Shown: in pieces, positions 8,675-17,737 of the stretch
How the letters are laid out: each line of letters begins with the position of its first letter
How positions within the stretch are numbered: position 1 is the stretch's first letter
Source of the DNA: Pseudomonas thivervalensis
GTDB lineage: Bacteria > Pseudomonadota > Gammaproteobacteria > Pseudomonadales > Pseudomonadaceae
Reading direction: 5' to 3'
DNA: 64,000 nucleotides
NCBI RefSeq assembly: GCF_001269655.1
Contig: NZ_LHVE01000020.1
Span: 620,001 to 684,000 of the forward strand
Notes under the pieces: generated by a model
The model's input: the letters and a program-made list of their open reading frames with translations, nothing else
The model's database searches: none
Told to the model about the DNA's origin: nothing
Made by a program: the position numbers and the translations under genes

Positions 8675-9639
8675 AAAGTGCATTGATCACAGGGATCACC
8701 GGCCAGGACGGCGCGTATCTGGCCAAGTTGCTGCTCGACAAGGGTTACAAAGTCCACGGCCTCGTGGCAAGACGCAGCAGTGACTCGCGCTGGCGGCTGC
8801 GAGAGATGGGCATCGAACAGGACATCGTTTACCTGGACGGTGACATGGCCGACGCCTGCTCGGTGCAGCGGGCGGTGATCAAGTCGGCGCCGGACGAGGT
8901 GTATAACCTGGCCGCGCAGAGTTTCGTCGCGGCCTCCTGGGACCAACCGGTGACCACCGGTATCGTCGACGGGCTAGGCGTCACGCACCTGCTCGAAGCC
9001 ATTCGCCAGTTCAGTGCCCAGACTCGTTTCTACCAGGCCTCCACCAGCGAAATGTTCGGCCTGATCCAGGCCGAACAGCAGGACGAACACACCCCGTTTT
9101 ACCCGCGCAGCCCCTATGGCGTGGCGAAACTGTACGGCCACTGGATCACCGTCAACTACCGGGAAAGCTACGGCCTGCATGCCAGCAGTGGCATCCTGTT
9201 CAACCACGAATCACCGCTGCGCGGCATCGAGTTCGTGACCCGCAAGGTCACCGACGCCGCGGCGCGCATCAAGCAGGGCAAGCAGCAGGAATTGCGCCTG
9301 GGCAATATCGACGCCAAGCGCGACTGGGGCTTTGCCGGCGATTACGTCGAGGCCATGTGGCTGATGTTGCAACAGGACACCCCCGACGATTATGTGGTGG
9401 CCACCGGTATCACCACCACCGTGCGCGAGATGTGCAGGATTGCCTTCGAACATGTGGGCCTGGACTACCGTGACTTCGTCAAGATCGACCCGGCGTTTTT
9501 CCGCCCGGCCGAAGTCGAGGTGTTGCTCGGCAACTCGGCCAAGGCCCAACGCGTCCTGGGCTGGAAGCCCCGGACCGACCTCGACACCTTGATCCGCATG
9601 ATGATGGATGCGGACATGAAACGCGTCGCCAAGGAGTAG
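8671..9639 (+). CDS. gmd: GDP-mannose 4,6-dehydratase
   Basis: 322 residues. NAD(P)-binding motif GITGQDG is at residues 8-14, the catalytic Thr/Glu region is STSEMFG, and the Tyr-Lys pair is in SPYGVAKLYG. It converts GDP-D-mannose to GDP-4-keto-6-deoxy-D-mannose, the substrate of the preceding gene product. A longer frame opens upstream inside rmd, but the ATG at 8671 gives the family start (MKSALITGITGQDGAYL) and overlaps the rmd stop as ATGA. wbpW starts 3 bp after its stop. Confidence 0.95.
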   Translation: MKSALITGITGQDGAYLAKLLLDKGYKVHGLVARRSSDSRWRLREMGIEQDIVYLDGDMADACSVQRAVIKSAPDEVYNLAAQSFVAASWDQPVTTGIVDGLGVTHLLEAIRQFSAQTRFYQASTSEMFGLIQAEQQDEHTPFYPRSPYGVAKLYGHWITVNYRESYGLHASSGILFNHESPLRGIEFVTRKVTDAAARIKQGKQQELRLGNIDAKRDWGFAGDYVEAMWLMLQQDTPDDYVVATGITTTVREMCRIAFEHVGLDYRDFVKIDPAFFRPAEVEVLLGNSAKAQRVLGWKPRTDLDTLIRMMMDADMKRVAKE

Positions 9640-9642
9640 GCC

Positions 9643-11094
9643 ATGCTCATTCCCGTGATTCTTTCCGGCGGTGCCGGGACGAGGTTGTGGCCGGTGTCCC
9701 GCGAAGGCCATCCCAAGCCTTTCATGCTTCTGCCCGACGGCCAATCATTGCTGGGCAAGACCTACCGACGGGCCGCGGGGTTATTCGATGGCCGGGGCGA
9801 TATCGTCACGGTCACCAATCGCGAGTACTACTTCCAGAGCCGCGACCACTATCAAAGCGCCCACCTGGAGCGTCATCGCGGCCACTTCGTTCTGGAACCG
9901 ACTGGCCGCAACACAGCGCCGGCCATTGCCACGGCCACCCTCGCGGTGCAGGCCCAACACGGTGACGATGCGATCCTGGTGGTCATGCCGGCCGATCACC
10001 TGATTCGGGATGAGGCCGCCTTCCAGGCATCCGTGGCGCACGCCGTGGAACTGGCCAAAAACGGCCATCTGGTGACCTTCGGCGTGCTGCCTTCGGCACC
10101 GGAAACCGGCTTCGGCTATATCGAACGGGGCCAACCCCTGGACACCAAAGGCGCGGCCAAGGTCCTGCGCTTCGTCGAAAAACCCGATTTGCCGACCGCC
10201 ACGCAGTATCTGGAAAGCGGCCGTTTTCTGTGGAACTCGGGCATGTTCTGCTTCTCGGTCAAGACGTTGCTGGCAGAGCTGCAGACCCACGCCCCCGAAC
10301 TGCTGGAACAAGCGCGCGCCTGTGTCGCCGCCAGCACGGCGGTGGAAACCTCGGGGTGTGTGCAGCAGGAATTGTCCGCGACGCATTTCGCCGAGATGCC
10401 GGACATCTCCATCGACTATGCCCTGATGGAACGCTCCGCCAATGTCGTGGTGATTCCGGCGACATTCGATTGGAGCGATATCGGTTCCTGGAGCGCCGTC
10501 GCCGACCTGGTGCCCGCCGATGCGCAGAACAACCGCGCCACCGGCGAAGCCCTGTTCATCGACAGCCAGCACAACTTCGTCCAGAGCGAAGGCCGCCTGG
10601 TGGCGGCCCTGGGCGTGGAAAACCTGATCATCATCGACACCGCCGATGCCGTGCTGGTGGCCCATGCCGACCGCGCCCAGGATGTTCGCCGCGTCGCCCG
10701 GCAACTCAAGGACAAGGAGCACGAAGCCTACCGCTTGCACCGCACGGTCAGCCGCCCCTGGGGCAGTTATACCGTGCTCGAAGAAGGGCCACGCTTCAAG
10801 ATCAAGCGCATCGTGGTCAAGCCTGGCGCTTCGCTGTCGCTGCAGATGCACCACCATCGCAACGAACATTGGGTGGTCGTCGAGGGCATGGCCAAGGTCA
10901 CCAACAACGGCTCGGGCTCGCACCTGGTCGCCAAGAACGAATCGACCTTCATCCCGGCCGGGCACAAGCATCGCCTGGAAAATCCCGGCGTGATCGATCT
11001 GGTGATCATCGAAGTGCAAAGTGGCGAATATCTGGGGGAAGACGACATCGTTCGCTTCGAAGACCACTACGGCAGGGTCGACGCATGTTGCTGA
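9643..11094 (+). CDS. wbpW: Mannose-1-phosphate guanylyltransferase / mannose-6-phosphate isomerase
   Basis: 483 residues, the usual length for bifunctional type II PMI-GMP enzymes (ManC/AlgA/WbpW). The N-terminal nucleotidyltransferase domain carries LSGGAGTRLWPVSR and the KPF loop near residues 8-27. The C-terminal cupin (about 350-480) has HHHRNEHWVVVEG and FIPAGHKHRLENPG, the metal-binding isomerase site. It supplies GDP-mannose for Gmd. WbpW is the name in the P. aeruginosa A-band locus, which has this gene at the same place. Overlaps wzm by 10 bp. Confidence 0.92.
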   Translation: MLIPVILSGGAGTRLWPVSREGHPKPFMLLPDGQSLLGKTYRRAAGLFDGRGDIVTVTNREYYFQSRDHYQSAHLERHRGHFVLEPTGRNTAPAIATATLAVQAQHGDDAILVVMPADHLIRDEAAFQASVAHAVELAKNGHLVTFGVLPSAPETGFGYIERGQPLDTKGAAKVLRFVEKPDLPTATQYLESGRFLWNSGMFCFSVKTLLAELQTHAPELLEQARACVAASTAVETSGCVQQELSATHFAEMPDISIDYALMERSANVVVIPATFDWSDIGSWSAVADLVPADAQNNRATGEALFIDSQHNFVQSEGRLVAALGVENLIIIDTADAVLVAHADRAQDVRRVARQLKDKEHEAYRLHRTVSRPWGSYTVLEEGPRFKIKRIVVKPGASLSLQMHHHRNEHWVVVEGMAKVTNNGSGSHLVAKNESTFIPAGHKHRLENPGVIDLVIIEVQSGEYLGEDDIVRFEDHYGRVDACC

Positions 11095-11882
11095 GCTTGC
11101 CCTACGCCCTGTGGAATTACCGCGGCTTCGTCCTGGGCAGCGTCAAGCGTGAGTTCCAGGCGCGGTATCGCAACTCGTTGTTCGGCGCGTTGTGGACGGT
11201 GCTCAATCCGTTGTCGATGATCCTCGTCTACACGGTGATTTTTTCCCACATCATGCGCGCCCGCCTGCCCGGGGTGGAAGACGGTATGGCCTACAGCGTC
11301 TATCTCTGCGCCGGGCTGCTGACCTGGGGGTTGTTCGCGGAAATCACCACCCGCAGCCAGGGCATGTTCCTGGAAAATGCCAATCTGCTGAAAAAGATCA
11401 GCTTCCCGCGGATCTGCCTGCCGGTGATCGTGCTGTTCAACGCCGGGATCAACTTCGCGATCATCCTCGGGTTGTTTCTCGGTTTCCTGCTGATCACCGG
11501 GCGCTGGCCAGGCATGACCTTGCTGGCCCTGGTGCCGCTGCTGGCCCTGCAAATCATGTTCGCCGCCGGGCTGGGCATGCTGCTGGGGATTCTCAACGTG
11601 TTTTTCCGCGACGTCGGCCAGCTGTTCGGCATTTGCCTGCAATTCTGGTTCTGGCTCACGCCGATCGTCTACCCGATGACCATCCTGCCGCTGTCGATCC
11701 AGCAACTGCTGGCCTTCAATCCCATGACCGCCCTGATGCAGAGCTACCAGAACCTGTTTCTCTACAACCAATGGCCGGTCTGGGGTTCGCTGCTGCCGTT
11801 GCTGGTGTTCGCCCTGCTGCTGTGCGCCTTGGGCTTGCGCATGTTTCGCCGGCGCGGCGGTGAAATGGTGGATGAACTCTGA
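11085..11882 (+). CDS. wzm: ABC-2 type polysaccharide export permease
   Basis: 265 residues, about six membrane segments, inner membrane. The N-terminal amphipathic stretch includes VKREFQARYRNSLFGALWTV, the pattern seen in Wzm/TagG/KpsM permeases, and the C-terminal half has FWFWLTPIVYPM. With Wzt it moves the completed undecaprenyl-linked rhamnan to the periplasm. The ATG at 11085 overlaps the end of wbpW by 10 bp; a longer open frame upstream lies wholly inside wbpW and is rejected. It overlaps wzt by 1 bp. Confidence 0.92.
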   Translation: MLLSLPYALWNYRGFVLGSVKREFQARYRNSLFGALWTVLNPLSMILVYTVIFSHIMRARLPGVEDGMAYSVYLCAGLLTWGLFAEITTRSQGMFLENANLLKKISFPRICLPVIVLFNAGINFAIILGLFLGFLLITGRWPGMTLLALVPLLALQIMFAAGLGMLLGILNVFFRDVGQLFGICLQFWFWLTPIVYPMTILPLSIQQLLAFNPMTALMQSYQNLFLYNQWPVWGSLLPLLVFALLLCALGLRMFRRRGGEMVDEL

Positions 11883-13147
11883 TGGGACATTTGCGCGTCA
11901 CCGGCCTGGGCAAGGCCTACAAGCAGTATCCGAACCGCTGGAGCCGGCTGCTCGAGTGGTTGATCCCCTTTTCCCGCCAGCGCCATCAATTGCACTGGAT
12001 CCTGCAGGGGGTGGGTTTCGAGATCCAGCCTGGGGAAGCCGTCGGCATCGTCGGGGTCAACGGTGCCGGTAAAAGTACGTTGCTCAAGATGATCACCGGC
12101 ACTACCCAACCGACCTGCGGCCACATCCAGCTGCAAGGCCGCGTCGCCGCGTTGCTGGAACTGGGCATGGGCTTTCATCCGGACTTCACCGGTCGCCAGA
12201 ACGCGTTCATGGCCGGCCAGTTGCTGGGCATGCAGGTGGAGGAAATCGAAGCCCTGATGCCCGAGATCGAGGGGTTCGCCGAAATCGGCGAAGCCATCGA
12301 CCAGCCGGTACGCACCTATTCCAGCGGCATGCAGATGCGCCTGGCCTTCAGCGTCGCCACCGCCCGGCGCCCGGATATCCTGATCGTCGACGAAGCGTTG
12401 TCGGTGGGCGATGCCTACTTCCAGCACAAGAGCTTCGAGCGCATCCGCAGCTTCCGCAAGGCCGGCACCACGCTGCTGATCGTGTCCCACGATCGCTCGG
12501 CGATCCAGTCGATCTGCGACACCGCGATCCTGCTCGAACACGGGCGCATGGCGATGCGCGGCAAGCCGGAAGAGGTGATGGATTACTACAACGCAATGCT
12601 GGCCCAGCGCGAAGGCCAAGTGGTTCGCCAGGAAATGCTCGCCAACGGCCAGGTACGTACCATTTCCGGCACCGGCGAGGCCGGCATCGTCGATGTGCAG
12701 TTGCTCGACAGCCAGGGGCAGTCGGTGGAGGTGGCCGAGATCGGCCAGCCGATGGTGCTGCAAGTGCGGGTCGAGATCCGCCAGGACATCGAACGGCTGG
12801 TGCTGGGTTTTCTGATCAAGGACCGCCTTGGCCAGCCCATGTACGGCATCAACACCCATCGCCAGGACAAAGCCGTGACCGACCTCAAGGCCGGCGAACA
12901 GATCACCTTCCGCTTCAGTTTCGACATGCGCCTGGGCAAGGGCAATTACTCCGTCGCGCTCAGCCTGTCACGGCTGGACTCGCACCTGGACCGTAATTTC
13001 GAATGGCGCGACTACGGGCTGGTGTTTCACGTCATCAATAATCGCCAGGAGGATTTCGTCGGCTGTTCCTGGCTCCAGGCCCGGACCAGCATCCAGCGTT
13101 CGAGCCTGCCTGCCGTCGAGGCGTTGCCGCAAAAGGAGTTGCCATGA
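11882..13147 (+). CDS. wzt: ABC transporter ATPase with C-terminal glycan-recognition domain
   Basis: 421 residues. The ATPase domain spans about residues 1-235: Walker A GVNGAGKST at 58-66, signature TYSSGMQMRLAF, Walker B ILIVDEAL, and switch His in LIVSHD. The C-terminal third (about 260-400) is a beta-rich Wzt-C type domain which, in ABC-dependent O-antigen exporters of known type, recognises the non-reducing terminal cap of the chain. If so, the methyl or other cap added by the divergent modification operon may be the export signal (inference). It overlaps wbpX by 4 bp (ATGA). Confidence 0.92.
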   Translation: MGHLRVTGLGKAYKQYPNRWSRLLEWLIPFSRQRHQLHWILQGVGFEIQPGEAVGIVGVNGAGKSTLLKMITGTTQPTCGHIQLQGRVAALLELGMGFHPDFTGRQNAFMAGQLLGMQVEEIEALMPEIEGFAEIGEAIDQPVRTYSSGMQMRLAFSVATARRPDILIVDEALSVGDAYFQHKSFERIRSFRKAGTTLLIVSHDRSAIQSICDTAILLEHGRMAMRGKPEEVMDYYNAMLAQREGQVVRQEMLANGQVRTISGTGEAGIVDVQLLDSQGQSVEVAEIGQPMVLQVRVEIRQDIERLVLGFLIKDRLGQPMYGINTHRQDKAVTDLKAGEQITFRFSFDMRLGKGNYSVALSLSRLDSHLDRNFEWRDYGLVFHVINNRQEDFVGCSWLQARTSIQRSSLPAVEALPQKELP

Positions 13148-14511
13148 GCCGTCTTCTGGTGGATTGCACCTACGTATACGACCACCCGCATGACAACTCC
13201 GGCATTCAGCGAGTGGTGCGCAACGTCATTCGCGAATTGCCGGCCAAGGACCGGGAACGCGAATGCATTCCCGTGGTGATGCTACAGGGCAAGCTGTATG
13301 AGGTGATAAGCCTGGCTCCCCTGCCCTCGAACGGGCTGGATCTGGCTGACCTGCGGGCACGGTTGGTACAGTTCGCCAACCTGTTCTGGCTCCGGCAGCG
13401 AACCCTCGAACGGTGGCGCCCCTTCAACCAATCGATCTGGGCTCGCCGCTGCTTGTACATTGCCTGCCGATTGTTCGCTCTGGCATGCCTGAACCTCCCC
13501 ATTCGCATCCTTGATCGCCTCCTAAGACGCGAGCCTGTCCCGGCACGCAGCGTACCGCTGAAGCATCGGGCCGGCGATCAATTGGTATTGCTGGACTCTT
13601 CCTGGCACTCAGGTTTCTTTCCCCTGGCCGAACAGCTCAAGCGTGATGGCGTCGGGATCATCTCGGTGATCTATGACCTGATCCCCCTGACCCATCCGCA
13701 ATTCTGCGACGCCGGACTGGTCAAGGTGTTCAACCATTGGTTCGACTGGATTGCCCGCACCGCCGACGGCTACATCGCCATCTCCACCACGATCCGCGAT
13801 CAGGTTCGCCAGGAAATAGTCCGGCGCATTGGCGAGCAAGCCTTGGGCGAGCGCTGGTTCGACTATTTCCATCTGGGCAGCGAACTGGACCTGATTGACG
13901 CCGCTCACCCCGTAGACCCGAACTTGCTGCGACTGTTCGAGCAACCCAAGCCGGTATTCCTGATGGTCAGCACCATCGAGCCGCGCAAAAACCACACCTA
14001 TCTGCTCGATGCGTTCGAACAGGCTTGGGCTGCCGGCTCACAGGCACGACTATGCATCGTCGGCAAGATCGGCTGGAAATGCGAAGCCCTGATCGAACGT
14101 ATTCAACGTCATCCGCAACTCGACAGCCGCCTGTTCATGTTCAACAACCTGGCGGACCAAAGCCTGGAATACGCTTACCAACACTCCACCGCACTGGTGT
14201 TCCCGTCCTATGTGGAAGGCTTCGGTCTGCCCCTGGTGGAAGCCATGCAGCGCGGCTTGCCGGCAATGGGTAGCGACATCCCGGTATTTCGTGAAATCGG
14301 CGGTGAGTTCATGGTCTATTTCGATCTCGACGATCCCCAAAGCCTGGCGAACCTGGTCATCGACATGGAACACACCGGGGTATTCCCGGCCCAGCGCAAC
14401 CTCGATCAATGGCAATGGCTGAGTTGGCGTCAGGCCAGTGCGCAATTGGTGGAGCGGATCGAGGGCCACGTCGGCGAAGTCATCGTCGACAGGGAAACCG
14501 TATGCGAATAG
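13144..14511 (+). CDS. wbpX: Rhamnosyltransferase, GT4 family (WbpX-like)
   Basis: 455 residues. A C-terminal GT-B domain has STIEPRKNHTYLLDAF (donor-site Arg-Lys), then VFPSYVEGFGLPLVEAMQRG, the EX7E motif of GT4. The N-terminal domain starts RLLVDCTYVYDHPHDNSGIQRVV, and a Cys/Leu-rich basic segment near residues 90-125 may associate with the membrane. In P. aeruginosa WbpX, WbpY and WbpZ together build the D-rhamnan; the order here is identical. Overlaps wbpY by 10 bp. Confidence 0.85.
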   Translation: MSRLLVDCTYVYDHPHDNSGIQRVVRNVIRELPAKDRERECIPVVMLQGKLYEVISLAPLPSNGLDLADLRARLVQFANLFWLRQRTLERWRPFNQSIWARRCLYIACRLFALACLNLPIRILDRLLRREPVPARSVPLKHRAGDQLVLLDSSWHSGFFPLAEQLKRDGVGIISVIYDLIPLTHPQFCDAGLVKVFNHWFDWIARTADGYIAISTTIRDQVRQEIVRRIGEQALGERWFDYFHLGSELDLIDAAHPVDPNLLRLFEQPKPVFLMVSTIEPRKNHTYLLDAFEQAWAAGSQARLCIVGKIGWKCEALIERIQRHPQLDSRLFMFNNLADQSLEYAYQHSTALVFPSYVEGFGLPLVEAMQRGLPAMGSDIPVFREIGGEFMVYFDLDDPQSLANLVIDMEHTGVFPAQRNLDQWQWLSWRQASAQLVERIEGHVGEVIVDRETVCE

Positions 14512-15632
14512 CCCTCAACGCGCGAATTCTCCAGGCGCCACGCACCGGCATCGGCCATTACGTAGCGGAACTGGCGACTGCCTTGGCCCGGGAGCCGGAC
14601 GTACAGTTGTCGCTGTTCCACGGCTGGGGCTGGAGCCCGCAATTGCCACCATCAGCCAAGCCTGGTTATTCGAGGTTAAGCCCCTTGCTGCGACGGGTAC
14701 CGGGCGCGTATCAGGCGCGGCGCTGGCTGGAACAGAAACGCTTCGATCAAGGCCGCTCAAAGGCCATCGATCTGTATCACGAACCCAGCCTGTGGCCGCT
14801 GGCCTTCGAAGGGCCAACGGTAATAACCCTCCATGACCTCACGCACCTGCGTTACCCCGAGACGCAACCACCGGCACGCCTGAAGGAAATAGAACGACGA
14901 CTTAGCCGTGCGGTGGAACAGGCGCAGCTGATTCTGACCGACTCGCAGTTCATCGCCGATGAAGCCCAGCAATATTTCGGCCTTCCCGCCGAGCGCCTGA
15001 GGGTCGCGCCGCTAGGGGTGGCGGCGCGTTTTCATCCGCGCGAACCCGCAGTCATCGACGCGGTGCTCAAGGCCCATGGCCTGGAGGCGGGTCGTTACTT
15101 CCTCTGCGTCGGCACCCTGGAACCGCGCAAGAACTTGTCCCTGGCCCTGCGCGCCCATGCCGGGCTTCCTGAATCCATACGTCAGGCCTTTCCGTTGTTC
15201 ATTGTAGGAATGAGCGGATGGCAACAGGCGCAGCTCAATGATGAGTTGAAACGCGCCCTGGCTGATGGTCATGTTTGTCTGGCGGGTTACCTGCCTGACG
15301 AACAGGTCGCCCAGCTATTGGCAGGGGCACGGGCACTGATTTTCCCTTCATTCTACGAAGGCTTTGGCCTGCCCGTGCTCGAAGCCATGGCCAGCGGCAC
15401 GCCAGTGATTACCACCCGCTGCTCGGCGATGCCAGAAGTGGCCGGGCCGGCTGGTATCTATTGCGAACCTGACGATCCGCAAGGCATGCGCGACGCCATG
15501 GAGCGGTTGATTGAAGACCGCCTGCACTGGCAGGCGCGTCGGGAAGCGGGATTACAACAGGCTGCGCTGTTTTCCTGGGAGCGTTGTGCAAAGGTCACTG
15601 CTCACGCGTATCGCCAGGTCTTGGGAGGTTGA
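14502..15632 (+). CDS. wbpY: Rhamnosyltransferase, GT4 family (WbpY-like)
   Basis: 376 residues. It begins RIALNARILQAPRTGIGHY, typical of GT4 mannosyl- and rhamnosyltransferases. The donor site is GTLEPRKNLSLAL and the EX7E motif is FPSFYEGFGLPVLEAMASG near residues 285-305. The ATG at 14502 is preferred over an upstream in-frame ATG at 14409, which lies inside wbpX and has no family-like sequence after it. By position and family it corresponds to WbpY of the A-band locus. The stop is immediately followed by the wbpZ ATG. Confidence 0.85.
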   Translation: MRIALNARILQAPRTGIGHYVAELATALAREPDVQLSLFHGWGWSPQLPPSAKPGYSRLSPLLRRVPGAYQARRWLEQKRFDQGRSKAIDLYHEPSLWPLAFEGPTVITLHDLTHLRYPETQPPARLKEIERRLSRAVEQAQLILTDSQFIADEAQQYFGLPAERLRVAPLGVAARFHPREPAVIDAVLKAHGLEAGRYFLCVGTLEPRKNLSLALRAHAGLPESIRQAFPLFIVGMSGWQQAQLNDELKRALADGHVCLAGYLPDEQVAQLLAGARALIFPSFYEGFGLPVLEAMASGTPVITTRCSAMPEVAGPAGIYCEPDDPQGMRDAMERLIEDRLHWQARREAGLQQAALFSWERCAKVTAHAYRQVLGG

Positions 15633-16763
15633 ATGCGAGTCCTGCACTTTTACAAAACCTACTTGCCTGACTCCATGGGCGGCATCGAACAGGTCATTTT
15701 CCAACTGTGCGACAGCACTGACCGGTTGAGCATCGAGAACACCGTGTTGGCCCTGAGCGGGCAACCGGCCCTCGAGCCGATCAAGATCCGCCAGCATGTC
15801 GTGCACCAAGCCCGATTGGACTTTCAACTGGCGTCGACCGGCTTCTCCTACAGCGTTTTCAAGAAATTCCGTGAGCTGGCCGCCGAAGCGGACGTGATCA
15901 ACTACCACTTCCCCTGGCCGTTCATGGACCTGGTGCACTTTTGCAGTGCGGTGAAAAAACCCTACGTCGTGACCTACCATTCGGACATCATTCGCCAGCG
16001 GCACCTGCTCAAGCTTTATCAACCACTGATGCGGCGCTTTCTGAGCGGCGCCGATCGCATCGTCGCGGCCTCGCCGAACTATGTGCATACCAGCGATGTG
16101 CTCAAGGAATACAGGGCCAAGACCCGAATCATCACCTACGGCCTGAACAAGAGCAGTTATCCACAGCCTGATGCTGAGCGCATGGGGCAGTGGAAGGCAA
16201 AACTGGGCGACCGGTTCTTTTTGTTCGTAGGGGTGATGCGTTATTACAAGGGCCTGCACATTCTGCTCGACGCCCTTAAAGGCGTGGATTACCCGGTGGT
16301 CATCATGGGCGCCGGCCCACTGGAAAAACAACTGCATGCCCAAGCCGCAGCACTGGGCTTGCGCAACCTGCATTTCCTCGGCCGCCTCGGGGACGAAGAC
16401 AAGGTCGCGCTGCTGGAACTGAGTTATGCCATCGTGTTCCCTTCGCACCTGCGCTCCGAAGCCTTTGGCATCTCCCTGCTCGAAGGCGCGATGTTCGGCA
16501 AGCCGATGATCTCCAGCGAAATCGGCACTGGCACCAGCTACATCAACATCCACGAAGAAACCGGCCTGGTGGTGCCACCGAGCAACGCCGAGGCCTTCCG
16601 CGAGGCGATGCGCACCCTGTGGGAAAACCCGGCGCAGGCCCAGGTAATGGGTGCCAGGGCCGAAGCCCGTTACCGGCAGCTATTCACGTCCGAAGAGATG
16701 GGCCGCAAGTGGGTGCGGTTGTATGAGGAACTGCTGGAGGAAAAGGCGCTTTCCTACGCCTGA
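15633..16763 (+). CDS. wbpZ: Glycosyltransferase, GT4 family (WbpZ-like)
   Basis: 376 residues, starting directly after the wbpY stop codon. It begins RVLHFYKTYLPDSMGGIEQV with the Gly-Gly loop of GT-B acceptor domains. The donor domain has FVGVMRYYKGLHILLDAL and FPSHLRSEAFGISLLEGAMFGKP. In P. aeruginosa WbpZ adds the first rhamnose or the adaptor sugar of the A-band chain. This is the last gene of the rhamnan operon; a nested REP repeat follows within 40 bp. One perfect DnaA-box-like 9-mer at 16157 inside it is probably chance. Confidence 0.85.
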   Translation: MRVLHFYKTYLPDSMGGIEQVIFQLCDSTDRLSIENTVLALSGQPALEPIKIRQHVVHQARLDFQLASTGFSYSVFKKFRELAAEADVINYHFPWPFMDLVHFCSAVKKPYVVTYHSDIIRQRHLLKLYQPLMRRFLSGADRIVAASPNYVHTSDVLKEYRAKTRIITYGLNKSSYPQPDAERMGQWKAKLGDRFFLFVGVMRYYKGLHILLDALKGVDYPVVIMGAGPLEKQLHAQAAALGLRNLHFLGRLGDEDKVALLELSYAIVFPSHLRSEAFGISLLEGAMFGKPMISSEIGTGTSYINIHEETGLVVPPSNAEAFREAMRTLWENPAQAQVMGARAEARYRQLFTSEEMGRKWVRLYEELLEEKALSYA

Positions 16764-16801
16764 CCTCTCAACTGGATCCGTGTTGGTAGGACATGACTCA
16801 C

Positions 16802-16969
16802 CCTGTGGCGAGGGAGCTTGCTCCCGCTGGGCCTGTAGGAGCTGTCGAGTGCAACGAGGCTGCGATCTTTTCCCAGACACTTGAATCTCAAGCGAAAGAT
16901 CAGAATCAAAAGATCGCAGCCTTCGGCAGCTCCTACAACCCAGCGGGAGCAAGCTCCCTCGCCACAGGG
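16802..16969. repeat. Nested inverted repeats: family A REPIN with a different REPIN inside
   Basis: Outer arms: family A core GTGGCGAGGGAGCTTGCTCC near 16805 and its inverse ending near 16967. Inside lies a second inverted pair of another family, about 16834-16937, with arms TGTAGGAGCTG and AGGCTGCGATCTTTT on the left and their inverses AAAAGATCGCAGCC and CAGCTCCTACA on the right. It lies between convergent wbpZ and the GST gene and can fold into one long hairpin, plausibly a bidirectional transcript end. Confidence 0.85.
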
Positions 16970-16985
16970 TTACTCACCTGCCGCT

Positions 16986-17612
16986 TCAGGCGTGCTTTTG
17001 CAACCCAGCCACCGTCCGCGGCATACCCACGAACCCGGGCAAGGCTTCGATCCGCGCCAGCCAGGCCCGCACATGGGCATAGTCCTCCAACGACACATTG
17101 CCTTCCGGTGCGTGGGCGATGTAGCTGTAGCCGGCGATGTCCGCGACGGTCGCCGTGTCACCCGCCAGAAAATCACGGTTGCTCAGTTCTTGATCGATGA
17201 CTTTCAACACAGCGTGGGAACGGGCAATCACATCCTCGGCGTTGTAGGCCGCACCAAACACCGTGATCAGTCGCGCCGTGGCCGGCCCCGCATGGATCGG
17301 CCCGGCCGCCGCCGACAACCAGCGCTGCACCCGGGCGGCGCCGACTGGATCGGCGGGCAGCCAGCGGCCCTGGCCATATTTGTGCGCCAGGTACACCAGG
17401 ATCGCATTGGAGTCCGCCAACACCACGCCGTCATCGTCAATGACCGGTACCTGGCCAAACGCATTGAGCGCGAGGAAATCCGCTTGTTTGTGCGCACCCT
17501 TGGCCAAGTCGACGAAGACTTCCTCGACCGGTAGCCCGAGCAACGAAAGCATCAGTTGAACGCGATGGGAATGGCCGGAAAGCGGGAAGTGATAGTGCTT
17601 GATAGGGTTCAT
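16986..17612 (-). CDS. Glutathione S-transferase family protein
   Basis: 208 residues. The N-terminal thioredoxin-like domain has SGHSHRVQLMLSLLGLP and the cis-Pro/glutathione-binding signature GQVPVIDDDGVVLADSNAI; the all-helical C-terminal domain follows, including the FLAGDTATVADIAGY capping motif. Such enzymes conjugate or reduce electrophiles with glutathione in the cytosol; the substrate cannot be told. The ATG at 17612 gives the family start MNPIKHYHF; a longer frame to 17708 adds an unrelated leader. The LysR gene lies upstream on the same strand and might control it. Confidence 0.85.
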   Translation of the reverse strand: MNPIKHYHFPLSGHSHRVQLMLSLLGLPVEEVFVDLAKGAHKQADFLALNAFGQVPVIDDDGVVLADSNAILVYLAHKYGQGRWLPADPVGAARVQRWLSAAAGPIHAGPATARLITVFGAAYNAEDVIARSHAVLKVIDQELSNRDFLAGDTATVADIAGYSYIAHAPEGNVSLEDYAHVRAWLARIEALPGFVGMPRTVAGLQKHA

Positions 17613-17737
17613 GGTCGACTCCGCTGGAAGTGACGCCATCAGCACAACGGCGTCGATGGGGTCATCTTCCGCTCCAGGCAAAAACAAGAGAATCACCCAG
17701 AAATGCAATCCATTGTTTCATCCATAGAAACAATGCT

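Noticed and set aside
16157..16165. Perfect DnaA box inside wbpZ
   Set aside because: A lone match far from the origin; about one such match is expected by chance in the window.
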